Part shown: in pieces, positions 1 through 5,242 of the stretch
Numbering within the stretch: position 1 is the stretch's first letter
Layout: every line of letters starts with the position of its first letter
NCBI GenBank assembly: GCA_958445555.1
Contig: CAUCSW010000065.1
Location: 1-5,242 of the forward strand
Length of the DNA stretch: 5,242 bases
Direction of reading: 5' to 3'
Source of the DNA: an uncultured Clostridia bacterium
Lineage (GTDB): Bacteria; Bacillota; Clostridia; Oscillospirales; Acutalibacteraceae
Program-made: the position numbers and the translations under genes
The notes under the pieces: model-generated
Seen by the model: the letters and a program-made list of their open reading frames with translations, nothing else
What the model was told of the DNA's origin: nothing
Database searches by the model: none

Positions 1-66
1 GTGTGTAACGCGGCAATACGAGAAATCCACGCTCAAAACAGGTTCGGATTTAACCAGAATAAACCG
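1..66. other. Upstream flank, possible 3' end of a preceding gene
   Basis: No gene can be assigned here. On the + strand, frame 1 is open from base 1 to a TAA at 91-93, and frame 2 is open from base 2 to a TGA at 68-70. Frame 3 stops at 6-8. Any of these could be the tail of a gene entering from the left, but the peptides are too short to recognise. The frame-2 stop falls inside the -35 element of the promoter that follows, a common arrangement at a gene end. No terminator hairpin with a T-run is visible. Confidence 0.25.
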
Positions 67-94
67 TTGACTATTCGGAATAAAAGTATATAAT
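67..94 (+). promoter_or_regulatory. Sigma-A type promoter for the dehydratase gene
   Basis: TTGACT at 67-72 matches the -35 consensus at five of six positions. A perfect TATAAT at 89-94 follows after a 16-bp spacer. A second TATAAT at 95-100 overlaps the AT-rich stretch, but its 22-bp spacing from the -35 is too long. Transcription would start near 101-102, giving an untranslated leader of about 80 nt before the TTG at 182. No convincing riboswitch or attenuator structure is visible in that leader. This is a sequence match only, with no experimental support. Confidence 0.7.
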
Positions 95-169
95 TATAAT
101 GTATGATTGTGTATATTTAGGGGCAACGGAGTTATTATCTTCGGAGAATTCTGAAAACAAACCTTTTGC

Positions 170-174
170 GGAGG
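170..174 (+). promoter_or_regulatory. Ribosome binding site deciding a TTG start
   Basis: GGAGG lies 7 nt upstream of TTG at 182. This strong Shine-Dalgarno match at good spacing supports TTG as the start codon. The next in-frame ATG is codon 32, after the first membrane segment, and would remove part of the conserved N-terminal membrane domain. Confidence 0.8.
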
Positions 175-181
175 CGGTTTT

Positions 182-2068
182 TTGAAAAAACTTTTTTCCT
201 TCGATAAGTTGAGGACTACGGGGTTGGTGGTCCTCTGCGATGCCGTTATTATATTCTTTTCACTTTCGGTATCGATGTGGATCGGCGATGATTTCAAAGA
301 CTCACTTTTCGTCATTGTCGGCAGTGTCGCAAAGTTCAGTGCAGTCTTTACCGCAGCATCTCTTTTGATCTTTTTTGCGGCAAATATTTACAGGACGATG
401 TGGCGCTATTTCAGCGTCAGAGACAGTCTTATAACGGTGATCGCCGTTGTGCTTTCCAACATTGTTCCTCCCGTTTTTTCTCTCTTTTCGGAAGAGTTTG
501 CCAAAATAGTCAAGGTGCATGATTATCTGCTTTCGGTGCTGATCCAGCTTGCTTTCATCCTCGGAACGAGATTTATGTGCCGTGTTTATGCGGGGATATT
601 CATAAAGAGAAAGCCCGACGCTCCCAAGAGCACAAAGCGAACCATGATAATAGGTGCGGGCGATGCGGGAAGGCTACTCATCGGCGAGATGAAAAGGACC
701 AACAGGCGTTTGGGCAATCCCTGCTGCATTATCGACGACAACAAGGTCCTGCTCGGGAATCACATAGACGGGGTTCCGGTCGTAGGAACAAGGAACGACA
801 TAGTCTCGGCGGCGAAAAAGTATGATATCGAACAGATCATTTTCGCCATTCCCTCGCTGGCGGCGTCCGAAAGAAAAGCTGTGCTGGAGATCTGCAGCGG
901 GACGGGATGCGTTCTTAAGGCGATGCCGGGAATCTATCAGATGGTGGTGAGAGAAAACTATTCGTCCACCGTGCGCGATGTCAGTGTTGAGGATCTCTTG
1001 GGAAGGGATCCCGTTAAGATAGATATGCATTCGGTAAGCTCGTTTTTGGGCGGAAAGACCGTAATGGTCACCGGCGGAGGCGGCTCGATAGGCAGCGAGC
1101 TTTGCCGTCAGATCGCGTCGTACGGTCCGAAAAAGCTCATAATCGTCGATGTTTACGAAAACAACGCTTATGCGATAGAGCAGGAGCTTCGGCACAGGTA
1201 CAGCGATCTTGATTTCGATGTTATGATAGCCTCGGTCAGAGAGACCGACCGTATGAACAAGCTGATGGAGCATTACCGTCCCGACATCGTATTCCACGCA
1301 GCGGCACACAAGCATGTTCCTCTTATGGAGGACAGTCCGAACGAGGCGATAAAAAACAATGTTTTCGGAACCTATAAGACGGCTCTTGCCGCGGTCAGGT
1401 ACGGTGTCAAGAAGTTTGTGCTTATTTCAACCGACAAGGCGGTAAATCCTACAAACATCATGGGCGCGTCAAAGCGTCTCTGCGAAATGGTCGTTCAGGC
1501 GCTTAACGGCAAGGGAGATACCGAATTTGTCGCGGTTCGTTTCGGAAATGTCTTAGGGTCGAACGGTTCGGTGATACCCCTGTTCAAGAAGGAGATCGCC
1601 GCGGGAGGTCCCGTTACCGTTACTCATCCCGATATAATCAGGTACTTTATGACCATTCCGGAGGCGGTGTCGCTTGTCCTTGAAGCGGGGACAGATGCCC
1701 ACGGAGGAGAAATATTCGTTTTGGATATGGGAGACCCCGTCAAGATAGACGATTTAGCGAGAAACCTCATAAGAATGTCGGGATATGTACCCGATGTAGA
1801 CATAAAGATAGTTTATACGGGGCTGCGTCCGGGTGAAAAGCTCTTTGAGGAGATGCTTATGAGCGAAGAGGGGCTGCGTCGGACAAACAACAAGCTCATC
1901 TATGTCGGAAATCCCATTGAAATGGATAAGGCGGCGTTTTTCGAGAGGTTGGGGGATTTATATGAATCCTGCACCCACAATGCCGAAAACATAAAGCAGA
2001 TCGTATCGGAAATGGTTCCGACATATAAATACGATCCCGAGACCGATCGATCGAAGCAGTTCGGTTGA
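182..2068 (+). CDS. Membrane-bound UDP-sugar 4,6-dehydratase, CapD/PglF/WbpM family
   Basis: This 628-residue protein has the full-length architecture of the long, membrane-anchored polysaccharide biosynthesis dehydratases. About four hydrophobic segments (roughly residues 15-34, 42-70, 82-104 and 113-137) are followed by a first Rossmann-like domain with GAGDAG at 158-163. The catalytic extended-SDR domain begins near 290, with the NAD(P)-binding loop TGGGGSIG at 297-304. The family signatures FHAAAHKHVPLME (371-383) and STDKAVNPTNIMGASKR (416-432) are present. Asp418 and Lys419 correspond to the catalytic Asp-Lys of PglF. The usual SDR tyrosine is Met427, which is normal for this branch, and Lys431 is kept. 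Relatives convert UDP-GlcNAc to UDP-4-keto-6-deoxy-GlcNAc (or epimerise at C5) at the cytoplasmic face of the membrane, supplying deoxy-amino sugars such as bacillosamine, QuiNAc or FucNAc for capsule, O-antigen or glycoprotein glycans. The exact product cannot be read from the sequence. It has its own promoter and starts with TTG. Its last codons run into the repeat array that precedes the phosphonate genes. Confidence 0.95.
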   Translation: MKKLFSFDKLRTTGLVVLCDAVIIFFSLSVSMWIGDDFKDSLFVIVGSVAKFSAVFTAASLLIFFAANIYRTMWRYFSVRDSLITVIAVVLSNIVPPVFSLFSEEFAKIVKVHDYLLSVLIQLAFILGTRFMCRVYAGIFIKRKPDAPKSTKRTMIIGAGDAGRLLIGEMKRTNRRLGNPCCIIDDNKVLLGNHIDGVPVVGTRNDIVSAAKKYDIEQIIFAIPSLAASERKAVLEICSGTGCVLKAMPGIYQMVVRENYSSTVRDVSVEDLLGRDPVKIDMHSVSSFLGGKTVMVTGGGGSIGSELCRQIASYGPKKLIIVDVYENNAYAIEQELRHRYSDLDFDVMIASVRETDRMNKLMEHYRPDIVFHAAAHKHVPLMEDSPNEAIKNNVFGTYKTALAAVRYGVKKFVLISTDKAVNPTNIMGASKRLCEMVVQALNGKGDTEFVAVRFGNVLGSNGSVIPLFKKEIAAGGPVTVTHPDIIRYFMTIPEAVSLVLEAGTDAHGGEIFVLDMGDPVKIDDLARNLIRMSGYVPDVDIKIVYTGLRPGEKLFEEMLMSEEGLRRTNNKLIYVGNPIEMDKAAFFERLGDLYESCTHNAENIKQIVSEMVPTYKYDPETDRSKQFG

Positions 2069-2122
2069 GAGTCGGATTAGTGTCGGTTCAGTGACAGTCA
2101 AGTGACGGTCGAGAGACGGTCG
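2058..2122 (+). repeat. Imperfect 11-bp direct repeat array, about six units
   Basis: Six adjacent units can be aligned: a 10-bp unit AGTTCGGTTG (2058-2067), then AGAGTCGGATT (2068-2078), AGTGTCGGTTC (2079-2089), AGTGACAGTCA (2090-2100), AGTGACGGTCG (2101-2111) and AGAGACGGTCG (2112-2122). The last two differ at one base. Earlier neighbours match at about 7 to 9 of 11. Units four to six each contain a small dyad, GAC-N-GTC, spaced exactly 11 bp apart. A decayed further unit may follow at 2123-2133. The array starts inside the last codons of the dehydratase gene, includes its stop codon and ends 60 bp before the decarboxylase start. The period is close to one DNA helical turn, so phased protein binding is possible. 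Simple tandem duplication with drift is the alternative. Confidence 0.65.
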
Positions 2123-2170
2123 CAGCAGGTCACAAAAGCCATAAAATACAGGAAAAGCGCAACGCGTTGA

Positions 2171-2177
2171 AAGGAAG
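2171..2177 (+). promoter_or_regulatory. Ribosome binding site deciding the decarboxylase start
   Basis: AAGGAAG sits just upstream of ATG at 2182, with 6 nt between its AGGA core and the start codon. An in-frame TTG at 2167 would add five residues, but its nearest purine-rich match (AGGA at 2150-2153) is 13 nt away, and it lies upstream of this better site. ATG at 2182 is therefore preferred. Confidence 0.75.
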
Positions 2178-2181
2178 CAGT

Positions 2182-3303
2182 ATGAAGGTTACCGATTTTC
2201 TTCTTGCAATCGGATCCCCCGAGTTTTTTACGGGTGTCCCCGATTCTCAGTTGAAGCCGTTATGCAACTATTTAATGGACACATACGGTATTTCGGAGCG
2301 TCACATAATAGCCGCAAACGAGGGCAACTGTGTCGGACTTGCCGCAGGTTATCATCTTGCGACCGGCAAGATCCCGCTTGTGTATATGCAAAACAGCGGT
2401 ATCGGAAATACGGTAAACCCCGTGGCATCGCTTCTGAATGACAAGGTATATGCCATCCCCGTGATATTTACGGTGGGTTGGCGCGGCGAACCCGGTGTTA
2501 AGGATGAGCCTCAGCACATTTATCAGGGCGAGGTGACCGTAAAGCTCCTTGAGGATATGGACATAACGACATTTGTCGTCGGAAAGGACACATCCGTTTC
2601 GGAGCTGAAAGAGGCAGCCGACCGCATGGCGGAAAAGCTTAATGTGGGAAAGAGCGTTGCGTATGTCATTCGCAAGGGTGCTCTTGAATATGACGGCAAT
2701 ACCGTATATAAAAACGACAACACAATGCTTCGCGAGGAGATAATAAAGCACATAACCGCCGTGTCCGGTGATGATCCGATAATTTCCACGACGGGAAAAG
2801 CGTCCCGCGAATTGTTTGAAATAAGGGAGGCGAACGGCGAGCCTCACGGATACGATTTTCTGACGGTGGGTTCGATGGGTCACTCTTCGTCGATAGCTCT
2901 CGGCGTGGCAATGAACCGTCCCGACCGCACGGTATGGTGCATAGACGGCGACGGAGCGGTGCTTATGCACATGGGCGCCATGTCTGTCATAGGCTCCGTA
3001 AAGCCGACCAATTTCATCCACATAGTGATAAACAACCGTGCGCATGAAACGGTAGGAGGTATGCCCACCGCGCTTTCCGGTACCGATCTCCCCGCGGTCG
3101 CGGCCGCCTGCGGATACGAGATCTCCCTCCGGGTCAATGACTTTTCGGAGCTTGATGAGGCACTGAGGGCGGCAAAGCATTCCGAAAAGCTTACCTTCAT
3201 AGAAGTCCCTGCAGCAATAGGTTCCCGAGCGGATCTCGGCAGGCCGACGACCACCGCACTCCAAAACAAACTGAATTTTGTTGAAAACTTAAGGAGCAAA
3301 TAA
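2182..3303 (+). CDS. aepY: Phosphonopyruvate decarboxylase
   Basis: This thiamine diphosphate enzyme converts phosphonopyruvate to phosphonoacetaldehyde and CO2. That is the irreversible step that drives phosphonate synthesis forward after PEP mutase. The 373-residue length is usual for the family. The N-terminal pyrimidine-binding domain has the TPP-activating glutamate in NEGN (Glu47), followed by the conserved stretch ending MQNSGIGNTVNP (69-80). The C-terminal diphosphate-binding domain has the metal-binding motif GDG (256-258) paired with NN (284-285), preceded by TVGSMGHSSSIALG (228-241). The C-terminal RADLGRPT segment (349-356) also resembles characterised phosphonopyruvate decarboxylases, which separates it from sulfopyruvate decarboxylases and acetolactate synthases. 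The following PEP mutase gene starts one base after this stop, so the two are probably translationally coupled and the substrate assignment is strong. The symbol follows aepY of the Bacteroides fragilis AEP cluster. Cytoplasmic: no signal peptide or membrane segment is seen. Confidence 0.95.
   Translation: MKVTDFLLAIGSPEFFTGVPDSQLKPLCNYLMDTYGISERHIIAANEGNCVGLAAGYHLATGKIPLVYMQNSGIGNTVNPVASLLNDKVYAIPVIFTVGWRGEPGVKDEPQHIYQGEVTVKLLEDMDITTFVVGKDTSVSELKEAADRMAEKLNVGKSVAYVIRKGALEYDGNTVYKNDNTMLREEIIKHITAVSGDDPIISTTGKASRELFEIREANGEPHGYDFLTVGSMGHSSSIALGVAMNRPDRTVWCIDGDGAVLMHMGAMSVIGSVKPTNFIHIVINNRAHETVGGMPTALSGTDLPAVAAACGYEISLRVNDFSELDEALRAAKHSEKLTFIEVPAAIGSRADLGRPTTTALQNKLNFVENLRSK
3291..3296 (+). promoter_or_regulatory. 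Ribosome binding site of the PEP mutase gene
   Basis: AAGGAG lies 8 nt before ATG at 3305 and is embedded in the last codons of the decarboxylase gene. With a one-base gap between stop and start, this points to coupled translation and makes a promoter between these two genes unlikely. Confidence 0.85.
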
Positions 3304-3304
3304 A

Positions 3305-5242
3305 ATGATCGCACTGATACTGAATTCGGGTCTCGGGAAAAGAATGGGAGTTTTAACCAGCGAGCATCCTAAGTGTATGACAGAGATATCCTGCAGCGAG
3401 ACCATACTGTCGCGCCAGCTGGGCGAGCTCAAGGGAGCGGGGATAGAAAAGGTCGTCATCACCACCGGTCTTTTTGACAATGTTCTTACCGAATACTGTC
3501 GCTTTCTTGATACCGGTCTCGACATCTCATTTGTGAAAAATCCTTTGTACGATAAGACCAATTACATCTACTCGATCTATTGCGCGAGAGATCTGTTGAA
3601 GGATGACGATATTCTTCTTATGCACGGCGATCTGGTTTTTGAAAACAGTGTGCTGGACGCCGTGATAGGTGCAGACACGAGCGTGATGACCGTGTCGTCG
3701 ACCGCGCCGCTCCCCGAAAAGGACTTTAAGGCTGTCGTCGACGGGGATCGCATCACTGCCGTCGGGATCGAATTCTTTGATAATGCGCTCACCGCGCAGC
3801 CTCTTTACAAGCTCAAAAAGGATGACTGGAAGGTCTGGCTTGACAGGATAGTCGAATTCTGTGAAAAGGACGAGACCGGTTGCTATGCCGAAAAGGCGTT
3901 TAACGAGGTATCCGACAGATGCGTAATACACACGCTTGATGTTAAAGATGCGCTTTGCAACGAGATCGACACCCCCGAGGACCTGAAAGCGGTGTCCGCC
4001 GCAGCGGAAAAGGCGGATAGCAGGAGCGTCTATATGAGCGTTTCGGCGGATATGGTCCACTCCGGTCACATCGCCATTATAAGAAAGGCAGCGCGTCTCG
4101 GAAAGCTTACCGTCGGAGTGCTCTCGGATGAGGCGGTCGCCTCTTACAAAAGGTTCCCTCTCATGCCGTTTTCGGAAAGAAAGGCATTGTTTGAAAACAT
4201 CAACGGTGTTTCAAAAGTGGTTGAGCAGAAGGAGCTTTCCTACAGAAACATACTTAATGAGCTGCGTCCCGATTTTGTCGTACACGGAGACGACTGGAAG
4301 GAAGGCTTCCAGAAGCCGGTGCGCGACGAGGTCATCGAGGTCCTGAAACAGTGGGGCGGAAAGCTGGTCGAATTCCCTTATTCGGGGGACGAAAAGTTTG
4401 CCGAGCTTGAAAAGCGTTCACGCGCTGAATTGTCGATGCCGGACGCAAGAAGAGGCCGTCTTAAAAAGCTTCTTAATATGAAGGGCTGCGTGAATGCGAT
4501 AGAGGCGCACAGCGGAATAACCGGTCTGATCGCAGAAAAGACGGTCGTTTACGAGGACGGAAAGGCGTATCAGTTCGACGCAATGTGGGTATCGTCCCTC
4601 TGCGATTCGACCGCAAAAGGAAAGCCCGACATAGAGCTTGTCGATATGACATCACGCTTCCGTACCATAGACGATATTATGGAAGTGACGACAAAGCCGA
4701 TCATTTTCGACGGCGACACGGGCGGTCTGACCGAGCATTTTGTTTACACGGTGCGGAGTCTTGAGAGAATGGGCGTCTCAATGGTGATCATTGAGGACAA
4801 GACCGGTCTTAAAAAGAATTCCCTGTTCGGCACCGAGGTCGCCCAGACGCAGGACAGTATAGAGAATTTCTCGGCAAAGATAGCCGCGGGAAAGCGTGCC
4901 CAGAAGACTGCCGATTTTATGATATGCGCGAGGATCGAGAGCCTCATCCTGGAGAGGGGAATGGAGGATGCGCTGGAGCGCGCCTTCGCATTCGTCGCCG
5001 CCGGCGCCGATGCGATAATGATCCATTCACGCAAGAAGGATCCTGCGGAGATATTTGAGTTTGTCGAAAAATTCAGAGCGGAAAACAAGACCACTCCGAT
5101 CGTGGTAGTGCCCACATCCTTTAACGCGGTAACCGAGAAGGAATTCAAGGACAGGGGCGTAAATGTCGTAATTTACGCAAATCAGCTTACGCGGAGCGGT
5201 TTCCCGGCTATGAAAAAGGCAGCCGAGACCATTCTTACGAAT
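3305..5242 (+). CDS. aepX: PEP mutase with two N-terminal nucleotidyltransferase-like domains (3' partial)
   Basis: The frame is open for 646 codons from ATG to the window edge without a stop. Three domains can be read. Residues 1 to about 235 form a LicC/PntC-like nucleotidyltransferase: a variant phosphate-binding loop LNSGLGKRMG (6-15), PKCM (22-25), NPLYDKTNYIYS (79-90), metal-binding MHGDLVF (106-112) and EIDTPEDL (220-227). Residues about 241-370 resemble glycerol-3-phosphate cytidylyltransferase (TagD): HSGH (252-255), a PFSERKALFENI stretch (288-299) and VVHGDDW (325-331), but the usual RTEGISTT-type motif is not recognisable near 357-367. Residues from about 380 form the PEP mutase: MWVSSL (427-432), GKPDIE (439-444), FDGDTGG (468-474), the diagnostic EDKTGLKKNS (497-506), CARIES (541-546) and MIHSRKKDP (572-580). 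The mutase interconverts PEP and phosphonopyruvate, the entry step to all C-P bond biosynthesis. The LicC-like domain probably activates a later product such as AEP with CTP. Judging from related mutases, about 35 C-terminal residues lie beyond the edge. Confidence 0.93.
   Translation, partial: MIALILNSGLGKRMGVLTSEHPKCMTEISCSETILSRQLGELKGAGIEKVVITTGLFDNVLTEYCRFLDTGLDISFVKNPLYDKTNYIYSIYCARDLLKDDDILLMHGDLVFENSVLDAVIGADTSVMTVSSTAPLPEKDFKAVVDGDRITAVGIEFFDNALTAQPLYKLKKDDWKVWLDRIVEFCEKDETGCYAEKAFNEVSDRCVIHTLDVKDALCNEIDTPEDLKAVSAAAEKADSRSVYMSVSADMVHSGHIAIIRKAARLGKLTVGVLSDEAVASYKRFPLMPFSERKALFENINGVSKVVEQKELSYRNILNELRPDFVVHGDDWKEGFQKPVRDEVIEVLKQWGGKLVEFPYSGDEKFAELEKRSRAELSMPDARRGRLKKLLNMKGCVNAIEAHSGITGLIAEKTVVYEDGKAYQFDAMWVSSLCDSTAKGKPDIELVDMTSRFRTIDDIMEVTTKPIIFDGDTGGLTEHFVYTVRSLERMGVSMVIIEDKTGLKKNSLFGTEVAQTQDSIENFSAKIAAGKRAQKTADFMICARIESLILERGMEDALERAFAFVAAGADAIMIHSRKKDPAEIFEFVEKFRAENKTTPIVVVPTSFNAVTEKEFKDRGVNVVIYANQLTRSGFPAMKKAAETILTN

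Noticed and set aside
41..55. Small inverted repeat GGTT-N7-AACC upstream of the promoter
   Set aside because: A four-base stem with a seven-base loop and no T-run is too weak to call a terminator or operator.
674..1315. - strand open frame of 213 codons opposite the dehydratase gene
   Set aside because: It lies entirely over the first Rossmann domain and NAD-binding region of the dehydratase. It shows no domain of its own and is explained by codon bias of the true gene.
2044..2053. Palindrome CGATCGATCG near the end of the dehydratase gene
   Set aside because: It is a 10-bp palindrome made of overlapping GATC/TCGA units inside coding sequence. It could occur by chance, and nothing around it suggests a site-specific function.
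2102..2133. Possible hairpin GTGAC...GTCAC in the gap between genes
   Set aside because: Only five paired bases around a 22-nt loop and no following T-run. The complementarity arises from the dyad cores of the repeats, so it is not called a terminator.
2119..2147. Possible promoter before the decarboxylase gene (TAAAAT at 2142-2147)
   Set aside because: The -10-like hexamer is fair, but no acceptable -35 lies 16-18 bp upstream. It is kept only as a possible activator-dependent promoter in the repeat finding.
2272..3264. Long - strand open frame of 330 codons opposite the decarboxylase gene
   Set aside because: It is the antisense shadow of a confidently identified gene. The peptide is rich in Arg, His, Tyr and Cys, has no recognisable motif, and overlaps other shadow frames.
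3527..4069. - strand open frame of 180 codons opposite the PEP mutase fusion
   Set aside because: It is antisense to the LicC-like domain, whose motifs are clearly in the + strand frame, and it has no independent support.
4128..4346. + strand open frame of 72 codons inside the mutase gene
   Set aside because: It is out of frame within the TagD-like domain, rich in Arg and Ser as expected for a shifted frame, and the true frame is continuous across it.

Overview
This window holds three consecutive + strand genes covering about 5 kb of a bacterial cell-surface and phosphonate biosynthesis locus. They are a membrane-bound nucleotide-sugar 4,6-dehydratase of the CapD/PglF/WbpM type (182-2068), a phosphonopyruvate decarboxylase (2182-3303), and a large phosphoenolpyruvate (PEP) mutase fusion (3305 to the window edge, no stop reached). 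No RNA genes, insertion sequences, CRISPR arrays or convincing terminators were seen. The organism is probably a Clostridia-like Firmicute. The clues are strong purine-rich ribosome binding sites, a TTG start, a near-consensus sigma-A promoter, roughly balanced base composition and free use of AGA, AGG and ATA codons. This placement is by eye and tentative.

Layout: positions 1-181 are AT-richer and contain a good promoter (67-94), a leader of about 80 nt and a strong Shine-Dalgarno sequence before the TTG start of the dehydratase. The dehydratase is followed by a 113-bp gap. That gap contains an imperfect 11-bp direct repeat array (2058-2122) that begins inside the last codons of the dehydratase gene. 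The decarboxylase and PEP mutase genes are separated by one base and are almost certainly co-translated.

How they work together: PEP mutase makes phosphonopyruvate from PEP. The decarboxylase pulls that unfavourable equilibrium forward by forming phosphonoacetaldehyde, which a transaminase (not in the window, perhaps downstream) would turn into 2-aminoethylphosphonate (AEP). The N-terminus of the mutase carries a LicC/PntC-like nucleotidyltransferase domain, suggesting that the AEP is activated as CMP-AEP for transfer onto a surface polymer. The dehydratase, which makes a 4-keto-6-deoxy UDP-sugar precursor, supports the view that the polymer is a capsule, exopolysaccharide or glycan.

The most notable features are the three-part architecture of the PEP mutase (LicC-like domain, TagD-like cytidylyltransferase-fold domain, mutase domain), the apparent loss of the nucleotide-binding signature in its middle domain, and the 11-bp repeat array in front of the phosphonate genes. 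The individual enzymes belong to known families. I do not see a wholly new system, but the fusion and the repeat array deserve checking.
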